Below, piece after piece: positions 46,101-56,900 of a DNA stretch of 64,000 nt. A model generated the notes under the pieces. The model was not told where the DNA came from. It was given only the letters and a program-made list of their open reading frames with translations, and did no database searches. Position 1 is the stretch's first letter, and each line of letters opens with the position of its first letter. Source of the DNA: Branchiostoma floridae (taxonomy: Eukaryota; Chordata; Leptocardii; Amphioxiformes; Branchiostomatidae); assembly GCF_000003815.2 (NCBI RefSeq), contig NC_049988.1, positions 14,892,452-14,956,451 of the forward strand. The letters are read 5' to 3'. A program made the position numbers and the translations under genes.

Positions 46101-48768
46101 TCTCTCGATCTCTTCGTATATGCATACGTGCTTTATGGTAGATACATTTGTATTAGTCTTTTTATATGTAGTAATGAACCATTTTCTTACAGCAAAATTG
46201 TGCCTTGTCGCTATAATCTGTGCATAAATGAACAATAAAGGTTTTACATAGGAGATACACAATATACAAGTTGGAACAAAACCTATGTATAGCATAACAA
46301 GTGAAAGGGTATGACAATATACTATACTGCTAGGCTAGCCCTTGAGGTGTCGCCAAAAGTGGTATAATGTGCTCATTAACATGGGCTAATGCTGTTCTGT
46401 TAGGCTGTCGCCCTGAGAGCGTTGCCGAAAAAAAGTGCGGCTGTGCGCAGGCGCAGGATCAGCCCTCTACCAGACAAGTGAGTATGACCTCCTTGGTGAG
46501 ACGAGGCGGTGATTGGTTGATGACTGTAACCCCGGCAACAATGTCGTCGAAATGAGCCCCTCCCACTTTCAGGTAGTTTCCAGATGACTGGCCACATTAG
46601 GGCACAGAGTCCGCGAAGTGCATCGGTTTTGTTTAGCGAAGCCGTGCCGCACCTTTAAGGAAAGACTAACGGAGTCTTAAGGGTCAGATTCGCTTGACCT
46701 AGTTGAGCAACTCAAGAGTCCAGCCTTGGACGCGCCAAAATCCTTTCTTGCAATACAACTGTTTGTGTTACCGTGGCAACGGTTCCTAACAACAGAACTT
46801 GACAGGTCGATTTGTGAAGACGGGGCACCTGCAGTGTAAGATCGAGGAGATACCTGAACCACTACTTCACCGGTGTGCTATTTGCTAGCTAAAGTTTTTC
46901 ATGTGAAAACGTTACACAAGAACATATTCAGGCCTACAAATGTAGGTGTGAAGAATTTCTTGCGGTTAGGGTTGTTGGCTAAGAATCTAGATCTAGAGAT
47001 GAATCTAAAGGATGGAAATCCGTATCGTAACAAGGCCCAATGTTGTATCGTTGGTAAAGTCACTTAACAACTATTTTTCCTGACGCGGATGAAAATGCCT
47101 GGCTCTCGGATGGGAAGTAAAACTAGAAGGCATGCGTTTGAGGAGAGTCACGCCCGAGCACGTTGCAAGAACCTCCTCACAAAAAGTATGGGTCCTCCTG
47201 TACTATGTAGCTATATCGTGTACTTACTGTACAAAACTAGTTTTCGTTTCGTAAGGTTACCAGTTAATGGTCGAATTATGAAAAATGGTTATTGTTCTGA
47301 AATGCCTAGGCAGAATTAAATATCTAACCCATTTGAAGCAACAGTAGTTTGTCTGTTAAAAAAGTGCATGGTAATCTATTTCTTCCCTCCATCTTTGGCT
47401 GCGCACCAGCATGTAATAATGGAGAGGTTAGCAGTGAAGAATTGTTCTAGGGTGACCAATTAACGGTCACTTGAGTGTTTCTCCTTATAGTGCTCTACCT
47501 ACAAGCACACATATTCAAACACCTGTTGCAAAATATCGCTTAAGTGGTAAACAAACAATCCACGGTAAAATTTTTGTGTCTACCCCACCATCGCCTGCAG
47601 TAGCGCCGTAGTGATGAATGAGGTTGGACCGCCGAATCTGCCTCAGTAGAACGTCACGTAAATTCAACCCAGGCACCATGGGCCTATGATCTTCCATGAA
47701 AATTGTGCAATATTCATTGCAAGGGTTTTAAATGTGAATAAAACATGTATAGTTTTATTATTATTGACTAATTTTTGCAAGTTGCACCTTGAAATGCAGT
47801 CATGTCGCTAACTTACCGTTAATTGGTCCTGCACGTAAACTGGTAACCTTATGTTAGCTGTATCGTGTACCGTACAAAACAAGTGCGTTAATTGCCGGTT
47901 ATGCCGACAAATTCAGTAACGTACACACAGTAGGTGCGCATGCAGCTGAAACTGGCCTAATTTGTTTTGCGCACCCAAAAATTGCCATTTTACATATCTC
48001 TGAGGACGAGCTTTGTGCAAACGCTTGTGCGTAACTCGTGCTGTATCATTTTTGCCGCGCTTTGTAGCGAACAATATCTGGCACAGAGAGCTTTTGTCGC
48101 TTTTACAAGCAGGGTCTTCCTATTTTCCCCTCAAAATGGCTAGGAATACAAACGGAAAAGGGATGACAACTCATCCAAACGGAATTTAGGAAGATAAAAA
48201 TACATAACCTAAAAACGAGAATTTTGAAAGAACGGTAGAGAGCGGTAGTACGAGTGCGCATATTCAAGTCCGTATTATCTCCGTATTTAAAGTTTTTGCT
48301 TTAGACAAAGTTTACGCGTACGGGCGTCATCTTTTTTTTTATAACCAGGCCGCACAGTAAAATTCAAAATAAAATGCGTGTGGCAGCTCCCATATTGAGA
48401 AATGTTTATGAGCTTTATAAGAAATTCGTTGTCTGAAAAAACGGACCGATCCCAATAAAAACCCCGCCCCACCCTGTTCGATCATGGTTCTATTTCGAAC
48501 ACCTCCGTCAAAAATAGCAATTTCTGTCCCATTGTGGCAGTTTTGACGGAGGTGTTTGAAATAGAATAGAGGATTCTATTTGTTCGATGTGGCGTTCGAC
48601 AGGATCGGTGCATTCTGCCTCTGCCAAACGAATAAAATAACGTACCTGTTGAAGAGAGCGCTCGAGTTCCTTCAGTTCGTCCACGGCGTTCTCCCTCTTC
48701 TTGTTGACGGCGGCAGAGGTGCACAACGCCGCCAAGGACAGCAGGACTACCGCGCGGAACGCAACCAT
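40180..48768 (-). CDS. Unrecognised secreted protein: helical K/E region, three 4-Cys LDLa-like modules, GMDSYGP repeats
   Basis: Nine exons on the minus strand: 48768-48646, 45976-45875, 45188-45101, 44766-44656, 44179-44071, 43668-43564, 42340-42248, 40742-40641, 40451-40180. Exon 1 gives a signal peptide (MVAFRAVVLLSLAALCTSA). Exons 1-5 then encode a Lys/Glu/Ala-rich, probably helical region ending in Tyr-rich ADSYGSYYDTYD. Exons 6-8 each hold one LDLa-like module, C-x11-C-x5-C-x7/8-C, with WxCD and EDE kept but cysteines 1 and 3 absent. The last exon holds nine (G/M)DSYGP(G/S) units and a KKGLQAKAKALQ tail. Summed exon length is one base over a multiple of three: exon 5 needs a one-base shift near 44090 to join exon 6. 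The exon 2 donor (GTTCCG) is weak. Family and function are unknown. Secreted matrix, mucus or adhesive protein is a guess from composition. Confidence 0.82.
40270..40446 (-). repeat. 21-base tandem repeat encoding GMDSYGP heptads
   Basis: About eight near-identical 21-base units (plus strand ATGCCGGGCCCGTAGGAGTC) with a few substitutions that change Gly to Ser. The array keeps frame in the last exon of the minus-strand gene. The overlapping TPTGPAWTP frame is a shadow. Confidence 0.95.
40524..40576. repeat. (CACT)n microsatellite
   Basis: CACT repeats with a short C-rich interruption in the last intron of the LDLa-like gene, 65 bases from its eighth exon. Confidence 0.95.
40641..40742 (-). 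CDS. LDLa-like module 3 (exon 8 of the minus-strand gene)
   Basis: Phase 1-1 exon between good splice sites (TTCTCCACAG acceptor, GTAAGT donor). It encodes TC-YDGQEIPDYWV-C-DGYSD-C-MYDEDEMY-C. Spacing is that of LDLa cysteines 2, 4, 5 and 6. Glu stands where cysteine 3 would be and no cysteine 1 precedes it. Confidence 0.85.
41311..42220 (-). mobile_element. 5'-truncated non-LTR retrotransposon in intron 7 of the LDLa-like gene
   Basis: Minus-strand 3' part of a LINE, same strand as the host gene. It ends in a short tandem tail of GGAATAAA-type units (plus-strand TTTATTCC copies at 41311-41342). The left, 5' end is near 42220, where the coding frame starts. The sequence is unlike the LINE in GALNT A, so it is a different family. 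Confidence 0.8.
41485..42186 (-). pseudogene. C-terminal reverse transcriptase fragment of a LINE
   Basis: 233 codons open to a stop. It shows the region after the catalytic palm: VKETVLLGLHMDQSLTWDLH, a KLQVVQNRACRL block and the closing AISLWNDLPPYIK motif common to CR1/jockey-type ORF2 proteins. The palm with (F/Y)xDD is absent, so the copy is dead. Frame intactness suggests it is fairly young. Confidence 0.8.
42248..42340 (-). CDS. LDLa-like module 2 (exon 7 of the minus-strand gene)
   Basis: Phase 1-1 exon (CCCTACAG acceptor, GTAAGT donor). It encodes FWC-FDGSEIPYSWV-C-DNYTD-C-MGGEDEM-C. Cysteine 1 is absent and Glu replaces cysteine 3. The last interval is one residue shorter than usual. 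Confidence 0.85.
43290..43536. mobile_element. MITE family 1, full copy in intron 6 of the LDLa-like gene
   Basis: Ends AGGTGGTATCTCACTGTAC and GCAGTGAGATACCACA. The interior matches the 2992-3242 copy (GACTTAAAAGACAACAAAAT). It lies 27 bases past the donor of exon 6 (minus strand). Confidence 0.85.
43564..43668 (-). CDS. LDLa-like module 1 (exon 6 of the minus-strand gene)
   Basis: Phase 1-1 exon (TTTTAAACAG acceptor, GTGCGT donor). It encodes FC-DDGSIIPGSWM-C-DDMVD-C-TCGEDEEH-C. Cysteine 1 is absent and Ile replaces cysteine 3. An extra cysteine after DC-T gives an odd count, unlike modules 2 and 3. Confidence 0.85.
43730..43896. mobile_element. MITE with TAGAAGCC termini
   Basis: TAGAAGCCAGTCAATTGCAC faces an inverted GTGTAATTAAGCGGCTTCTA. 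Non-coding. It lies in intron 5 of the LDLa-like gene, 62 bases upstream (in transcription) of exon 6. Confidence 0.7.
44071..44179 (-). CDS. Exon 5 of the LDLa-like gene, with a one-base frame break
   Basis: In the frame set by exon 4 this exon reads EKKRSEAPKAPKEKRAAWA then DSYGSYYDTYD. The frame then turns to ALLRGL and exon 6 would begin with a stop after two codons. In the +1 alternative the final 18 bases read PYYEDY, continuous with the Tyr-rich style and in the phase exon 6 requires. The simplest reading is a one-base insertion near plus-strand 44088-44091, either a sequencing error or a real lesion. Confidence 0.7.
45546..45707. mobile_element. MITE family 2, intron 2 of the LDLa-like gene
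   Basis: TACTCTCCAAGCAGATCC with an inverted TAAATCTGCCTGGAGATAAT. The internal CAGTTTTGATACTATCTTATG matches the 9684-9859 copy. Flanking AAACCTGTACTAGTGACCACC and CCTCGGTGGTCATC look like the ends of an older, pogo-like repeat it jumped into. Confidence 0.75.
45738..45760. repeat. (ATTC)n microsatellite
   Basis: About six ATTC units in intron 2 of the LDLa-like gene. Confidence 0.95.
45977..48488. other. Intron 1 of the LDLa-like gene
   Basis: Most of the 2.67 kb first intron. No further exon or recognisable element is visible here; frames in it are short and featureless. Confidence 0.6.
48489..48565. repeat. Near-perfect 25-bp hairpin in intron 1 of the LDLa-like gene
   Basis: Arms 48489-48513 and 48541-48565 are inverted with 24 of 25 matches. 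The 27-base loop can extend the stem through CAAT / ATTG. Size and shape recall a precursor microRNA, but a small foldback element is equally possible. It starts about 80 bases into the intron. Confidence 0.7.
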
Positions 48769-48834
48769 GATGACTCGTCCTCGCACCGAGATCTTCGCTG
48801 CGAAAATGTGGGGCGTCTCCCGACGACTTGGGGT

Positions 48835-48842
48835 CTTATATA
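48835..48842 (-). promoter_or_regulatory. TATA box of the LDLa-like gene
   Basis: TATATAAG on the minus strand, 67 bases before the ATG at 48768. A start site about 30 bases downstream would give a leader of roughly 35-40 bases. Confidence 0.7.
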
Positions 48843-51800
48843 GGTCTCGAAGGCCATGCTAATTCAATTTGATGGTTCTCGGATTTTTTTCAGAAAAAAA
48901 TGGACTGGCAAAAAGTCTGGGTGGAGTGATCAAGGGGCTTACTCATGTTACACAACGTCAATAACAACAGACTTAACAAATAATAAGTTTTCAGATTTTC
49001 TTGGCTCATTTTTTTGCAAAAAAGAATCATTATTTACTACTTAAGGTGGCTCCTGATTAGCAAAGCCCCAATTAAAAAAAATGATACACGTACCGTCCAA
49101 ATTATCACATACAGGAATTGAAATTTGAGGCCCATAGGTTATTTGGGAGTCAGGAGAAGCAGTGTATATTTGTCAACGGGAGGTGTGGCCATTTGTTTTT
49201 CAAATTGGGAGAAATAGGACATCAGAATCCAAGAAGCAAGAAATAAGATTGGTGTGGCCTAAGGACACGCCTTTACGCCTGCAAACACAGCTTGGACACG
49301 CCCCAAGATGGCTGTCTAAGACCAAGACGTCATATCATCGTCTTGTGGCGTCAGATTACTTTTCAGAGTAACCGTCTTGATCACACACTAAAGAAGCTGA
49401 AAGCGCCGTAAGATGGTTCAAAGGAAATTCCCTTTTAAGAAAAGATCATCTTAACTCCAGGTCTGCTCTATTTACGGAGGGGGCAGAATTTAGAAATTGG
49501 CATTTCTAAAAGTTTTTCTTATACAAATCTAGACTTCTTTGACCTGAATTTAGTTAAATAGATGGGCAACATCTTTTCTCCACTTCTATTACTCAACCTA
49601 ACTTATTCTATTTAACTCTGGTAAACAATACGATGCAAAAAAAACACACAATCAAACAGAGATTGAAGTCATTTCCACCACATCTCAGTGATTTCTCCAA
49701 AAAAATTTAAAGTGTAAAAAATCTCTTGTTTTAAAAATCTATCTATCTATCTATATATATATACTGCTTGCACATTAATAGCAGTATAAACCGGTGTATC
49801 CGTTTTTAAAAACGTAGTAATGCTTCTGGCTGTGTTTCGCATAACATGTAAATCGCCTTTAGACATACCCCACACCCGTTGTGTACATTGAGTATAAGCT
49901 GCGTAATACCAGCCTCTGACTTGTAAGACTTGACCCTCTCTTCGAGAAATGAGGTACACGAGGCGTGGCCCTCTTCATAAACAGGTGCTCCTGGTTAACC
50001 TATTGACCGAGAGGACGTTTCTAACCAAAGCTCAGGTACTCAAGATTTCACCTGAGTCGAGTGGGTAAAGTGCCTCTCCCAAGGGCACAACATTGGGGCC
50101 TGATAGGGATTCAAACCTAGAACCTTTGGATTCTAAGTCGGTGACTCTAACCACAAGGTCAACTTGCAATTTTGTCATGTTGATTCTTGTTGTTTTTTTT
50201 CGTCACCATGTGTAATATTTGGACTAAAAGCTTTAAGTCGGTCACAGTTTCGGAGTTTTGTTTTCTCATTTCTTCATGGGAATCCAATAGTTTTAAAGGG
50301 ACACTTTAGGCTTCTTCACGCTTGGTCATCCACGGATGACGGAAAAAACGCGGAACATGCATGAGATAGCTCTCAGCAGACGTTCCAACGAATTTGTGTT
50401 TGTTTTTTACCGTAAGGCATTGTATTGTGTGGACAGAGCAGACAAAAATGCTTTCTTGTGATAATGTACACTATTGGGACTATTTGGAGCATTTGACGTT
50501 ACAAGGCCACCATTCACCATCTGAATCGACCTACAGGTTATTTAATGCACTCTAACCAACTTACCCCTTACTCTAACTGATCTGCTCTAGACCTACATAC
50601 GCTAAAGGAGATTAGGTACTTCAGTCTTGGCATCTATCAATTGTAAGATTCTTCGGTTGTAATTGTAAAATTAAGAAAAATAATAAAAGAGTAAAGAAAA
50701 GACTGATGACGTCAGTTGATTAAAATCTATAAAAAAGTAAGAACAGTGTCTTTACTTGTTGTATCGGTCTGTTTGCTCATCAGGCTCCCAAGGCTTTAAG
50801 TAGTAACAGCTCCGTGTCGCCATGACTAGCAAAATAGGTTAACCAGAAAACCAGAAAAGACGCGTGTTATGTAGATAGCACGCACGAGGACATGTCTATA
50901 TCACCGTGGGGGAGATGTACTCAGTACTAACCGCGAACGGTATGTGGCGAAATGACTCCGCCCTTCGAGAAGTAGCCCCGCCCACTGAGCCATGACGTGT
51001 ACAATGACGTAAAGCTGTGTAAAGCAGCTCTCGTAGCAGAGGTTATGCTCCGGCTGTTTTTGTTGTTGTTGTTGTCTTATTTATGCGTTTTCATTGGACT
51101 TTCTATTTTGTACCGTTTTGTTGACGTATCGCGGCCTAACGAGACATCAACAAATCCGCACAAAAGAAAGCCCAATAAAGACAGTGCATAAAAAAAGCAA
51201 AAATAAACAACAGCCGTAGCTCTGCTTGCACAATATGTAAAGCCGCCATGCTTGACTGTAGCTTCAGCCGTTCTTTTGTCTAGACGTCTAGCACACTGGA
51301 TAGCTACTCTTTTCGATTTAAAGTATATTGGGTAATTTTACATGCAGAGATTTGAGGATTGAGCCATTAGGTGTGGGTCCCGATGCAGAACATTCAGGTT
51401 CAGGTCCAAAGGATCGGGGCCAGGTCAGGACCTTGAACCTGGACCTAATCGTCCGTGAAAAACGTTTGAATGGGTGACACTAAAAACCATGGGCCATTTC
51501 GCTACAAAGAAACCTGTTTGTGTTATCAAATCCTTTCTTTTAAAACGCGTACCCTATTTGTGTAAAAATATTTGTATAGACTTATAAGGGCTTTAAATGA
51601 TGTTAACTGTATCACTGTTATATATTTTGTCTGACCCTTACCTCTTCCCTCATGACCTCGATGGAAAACGACCTACAGGCCGATTTGAGCTTCTCATGAA
51701 TAAAATATAGTTCAAACAAACGCGATATCTTTCAATTATCTTTCAATGGTCCTGTGAAAATAACTGGATCATAACCGACATGTGTTCCATTGTCGATATG

Positions 51801-52680
51801 ACCATTGACCGATATGATAATCACAAGTATACAATGCAGGTGATGTTAATGTAACCATTCCACATAAAGCGTTGTATATGAGCAATAATTTAAACCTGTC
51901 AATTAACGTACGTAAAGAATAAAGGATTACCAGTTTTTTGCATGAGGAAGAGAGTGGGTTGTTGGTCATATGGTGGTTAATACTCGGACATAAAGCGATG
52001 AAACCGTGTAGTAATCCTGACTTAATGATATCAATGGTGGCATTACCCTTTAGTAACACGTTTCAAAGCGTGTTGAATGGCTAGAACAGCCAGTGCCCCT
52101 AATATCGTTTTACATGTACCCAATCCTTTCTTCTGTAGTTCTGCTAGAGTCCACAAGATGGTGCTGTTTTCACAATTTAGCATCTCGGCGAAGGGCAGCT
52201 TTAGGGAGACAACTTGTTGCATCAAGTTTATACTGACATACGAACAAACATAATGCGATGCTATAAAGAAGAGAGAAACGGACACAGTCTATAATATAAC
52301 GAGGGGAAAATATATTTTTTTGTCCTACATCTTTTTGTCCTACCTCTTTTGAGAAATTTCAAGATCATTTTTTTTTCTTCATCAAAGATAAACATTGCAG
52401 AGCATCGTCTGGTCCTAAAATGAACAGAAGTTTGACAGAACGCTTCTTGCACAAGGGGGTTCACTTAATGCTTCTAACAGGTGTTACCCGTCCCTGGTAC
52501 CCACACCCCAGTGAAAGTTATCACATAACGAACCGCCCCCTCCCCCATGTGATGAACCTTACAGGAAGTGGTGCCACCGGTCCCCCATGTAGGCCCGGTC
52601 CGCTAAAACTGACTACATCACAACAACATTTCCTCTCTCCAACCGACATTCTCACTTCTGCATCACTCAAACCTGACAAC
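48843..52680. other. Intergenic stretch between the divergent LDLa-like gene and integrin alpha
   Basis: Holds a (CTAT)n tract near 49738-49762 and one SINE-like copy (49950-50165). A small hydrophobic frame at 51045-51191 has no supporting context. Otherwise unremarkable. Promoters of the two divergent genes should lie at its ends. Confidence 0.5.
49950..50165 (-). mobile_element. tRNA-derived SINE-like element
   Basis: On the minus strand the head reads GTGGTTAGAGTCACCG (A-box-like), then about 30 bases later GGTTTGAATCCC (B-box). The body follows with GGCACTTTACCC and GACTCAGGTGAAATCTTGAG. The tRNA-like head and shared body with 33000-33250 support a SINE. No intact tRNA cloverleaf is claimed. 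Confidence 0.6.
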
Positions 52681-53418
52681 ATGGCCGCTCAACGCTTCGA
52701 CTTTTGCACAGGAATTCTGTGCTTCTTCGTGACGGTTTTGGTCCACGTTGCAACAAGTTTTAACATCGACACACGGACGCCGATAATTCGCCGGGGCCCC
52801 TACGGGAGTTACTTTGGCTTCAGCGTGGATTTGCACCGGGAAGGGGACAAAACTTGGTAAGTTGACAAAATTCATATTTTTATCGCTTTGCACAACTCAC
52901 TGTGTGAAACGCTAAGGGGAGGGGGTTTGAATGCCAATTATGCAAGTATTTGATTTGTTGTTCGCAAATACCAAATGGCTTTCAGAAAACACCATAGCAA
53001 CAGTCCATTTGGCGAAATTATTGTTATACTAATTTCATGCATACCCAATCGTAAGATTTTGGATATGCTTCATTTTATGTTCACATTTCAAACAGCTGTA
53101 TAATGAAGAAATGTTAAAGGCTGCGACCTGCGCACGTTTTGTAAAAATAGATTGACAACTGTTAAAGCATACGGCCCATCTGTTTGGTGAGTCAGAGAGT
53201 CGGGCAGCTCTCTTGCACGATGAACAACGACCTGTTGACAGTAACGTGGGGAGGGAGGAGGAAGTGTGTGCGATCCTATATCTGAGCGTCGTGTCTCTGA
53301 GACCTTTTGATATTAACAGAAGCATATATGACATTGATGATACTGAAAATGTATTAGTGTAACCCTGTCATATCAATTTTAGCAGACTTTTGACAGTACG
53401 TGGGGAGGGACTGGAGGA

Positions 53419-53486
<68 letters not shown>

Positions 53487-53922
53487 CTAAGACAGTATCC
53501 TATCTCTGAGCGTCGTGAGAGCTTCTAATATCAACACTGGCATATATACCATTGCTGATACTGAAAGTTCATTCGTGTAGTCGTAACTCATACTTCATAT
53601 CAATTTTAGCACGCTATTCTTAATTCACCCACCCCGAATTTCCTGGCAGCAAATGGTGTATGGGATTGACCCAGTTATTGTGTGACCTTGCAGTGCACTG
53701 CTGTACCTAAAATAAAATTACAAGAGATGGTAGACTTCAGTTCCTTCATGCTACCATATAGAATGGTGCGTGATACTGTTCTGCGGCTACCCATTCTGAC
53801 AGAAACGCACGCACGCACACTCACACACACACGCACACACACACATACACACGCACACACACACACACGCACACACGCACACACATGCACACACACACAC
53901 ACACACGCGCGCGCGCGCACAC

Positions 53923-53953
<31 letters not shown>

Positions 53954-56900
53954 AACATACACACCAAACACACACAAACACTCAAGCGCGAGCACACACA
54001 CGCGCACGTACACTCACAAACACACAGACGCACACAGACGCACGCACACACACGCAATCAAATGCGAAGTTTGGGCGATTCTAATGATTGATGTAGCTAG
54101 TAACGATTTGTGCTACTTGTGTAGTAAGACCCTAGCCCGGCGAGTAAATTGAAATTGACAGTACGTGGATGGTACCTGGTCACTCGGTCACATGTGGTCA
54201 CCGATGACTCATACGGGGTAGAGTTTCTGTGTGTTCCAACGGAAGCCACGTGTTCGCAAGAGGACGGCACAAAACAATGTTTGTCTGTGAGCTCACTAAA
54301 CAGTGAAGTCATACACTAATACAGGTTTTGTCATGTTTACCAGATGGAAGAGACTACCATGTCTATGGGAATTTTAACAAACCCTCCCCCAATGTTTAAT
54401 AACTGAAGGGAGGTATGCCAAGAAAGCGTCACTTTTAAGTCCGTACGTACTTGCATTTGAGTCCACACATATGGAACATTTTCATGACCGAAAAAGGCTA
54501 GCTGATGCACTTAAGAGTAAATCATAGAAAGAAGCTACGAAATGAGCAAATATGTGCTGTAAAATGCGATAAATGATATTGGATATTACTTGTTAACTTT
54601 AGTCATTTGTTAAACCCTTCCGATTACTTTGATTTTATAATCAAGGCATCTGCACCTATTTCGGCCAAACTTTTATTCGCACGTTTTTGCAATGCTTAGA
54701 GCATGCCCTCCACAGAATCAAATCAGTATGGCCCAATCTATCTATCAACTTGACCCATAGGCATTTTCCCGTCCGTTTTCCATTCCGTCCGTCTTCCATG
54801 CATTCATCGCTCAACACAATCTGGTTTTGCCGTCTTATCTTCGCCTCCAGACGACAAGTCTGAAACCCGATAAAGTTGTGAAGGGTTATCCCACCGGAAA
54901 TGCAATGCACGGTCCCTTTTAGAGCCAACAGACAAGGCCTAGTGGAATCGAAATGTATGGTCCCCCTAGGAATACTCATGCTAACAGGAGGAGCATTGGA
55001 GGGTCATGGTCATCATACATAATGAAGTCTTGTAACCGTGAGCTTCCCAGTATCACCTCGGTGCTTGAAGTGTTGCCTGCCCGTCCAATTTGTTAGCGCA
55101 CGTCGGAACATTTTTACGGGTTGGTTTCGATCACTTCGATCTCGAGCCAGCAGTAGTCTAAAAGGCCGACTGGAAAAAATACGCTGTCAGAAAAAAGCCT
55201 TTTTGATTTGATTATATGGATGAAATCTACGTGTGTCTGAAATGTCGGCCGTTTCTAGAAAGAAATAAAAAGTTTTCATCCATACTTAAGATCGTACAAT
55301 TACAAAGCAACTGCCAAAAGTGCACATATATGCCGTGGATCGTAAAGAAATGCATGTGTACCGGAAAATGTATACTAATGCCATAGAATTAGTCCATGGG
55401 CCAATGCAAATGATAGGGTCAAAGAAGAAGATGTGAACATCAAAATTGAAGAATCTATTGTCCTGTATACCATCATCCTCCAACCTGACCACTTAGATTT
55501 CATAATGAAAGCAAGAATTCTGTTTGACAAACTTTTCTTGCATTCACTCATCAGTCTTGGGGCTCCCATAAAATGCTATCCATATCATCAAATCAACATG
55601 GAGTGGTAAAACAACCATGCCGCTCTTTGGGAATGTTAACCGGGCTTTCACACTATTTAACAGTGAGAAAAATAATCATAGATTATAAAGTGTGTTTCTT
55701 TCACAATCTAAGTAACGCCTGAAAAGGAAAAGAATCATTAAAAGGGGTTCCCCTTCACACTTGGCACATGATGCATCTCCGCACTTTGGGGGAGGGGGGC
55801 GGCCCTTCTCGTTACAAAGTAGCAGCTGTGTAAGTACGCAATGTCAACATCTACACGCATCATTAAACTGTGTTTGGAAGGAGTTCTCCTGTGAGTCAGG
55901 CTCCGTTTGTTTTCCCTGCCGGTCACGTGTCCTAAATAAGGCCATGCTGATATGATTATATGGGTGACATCCTTGTAAACGCGCCATAATCGAGCTGGTC
56001 TCAATTATGATATTTCTGGCCAGGATGACTGAAGAGAGAAATACAACTTGTTCAAGACTGAATGATTACATTTGAAAAAGAGATGAATAAATAAAGAGGG
56101 AAGGAGACCTAGGATATGAGAACGAAAGAAACAGGCTGTGTGATAGTGTCCCAAAGTTACACAATCTCCCCTCGCTTTCACCATCTAGAAAGCGTCATAA
56201 TCACAAAACCCACATATCATTACAAACGTAGGACTGTTCATCAGCCAGTGCTTCCAAATTTTACAAAGTTACCCCCAGTAAATGTAACGTTACGTATAGT
56301 AACACCATCAATTATCCATCGGGCATGGATTTGCAAATACAGATCATCGTCATTATTATTATTATCCTTCAATGGGGAGGAAAAAGAAGCAAAGAATGAT
56401 TGACTTGAAACTTTACGTGGGAATTTCGGAAAGGTCGGGGTTCGGGTTAAATTCTTGGCACGAAGAGCACCTGGCTCCTATCCAACGGTTCTCAATTGTC
56501 TGTCTCAATGCAAATAGACACGGGTATTTATATAGTCTACTTTGTGTTGAATCTGGAATAGGATGTGGATTTTCACAGGCCACAGTCGCTGGAAGAATGC
56601 AAAAACGCAGGAAGAGTGTGCATGAATATTATCATCATTACGACATGATCTTTTACTTAAGCCGATCACGTGCAACATTAGATGGATTTTCAAAATTCTT
56701 CACTATAGGTCGTTGTATGTGATGCGTTTGGTAATTTTATAAGAAGTATAATAGGAAGTATTATACGGTCTTATACGAACCAGTAGACTTGTCATACTCC
56801 AAGAGTGGCTGTCCACCATTATTGGACTATAAGGTATACACGCTATATATATTGCACGCTATATATATTGTTCAAGTTAAAATATGTTCTTTAAAGTGTT

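Noticed and set aside
51045-51191. Small hydrophobic 48-residue frame starting MLRLFLLLLLSYLCVF with an NET glycosylation site
   Set aside because: Membrane-like but without splice, promoter or homology support; the longer version needs a GTG start. Could be revisited with transcript data.
52420-52680. Upstream in-frame extension of integrin exon 1
   Set aside because: It would bury the signal peptide; the ATG at 52681 is directly before the hydrophobic segment in a good context.
53675-54152. His/Thr-rich and Cys/Val-rich frames on both strands
   Set aside because: Translations of the CA/CG microsatellite at 53806-54055.
56116-56722. Frames of 95 and 116 codons in integrin intron 1
   Set aside because: No recognisable domain, no splice signals in phase with the integrin exons, composition like surrounding intron.
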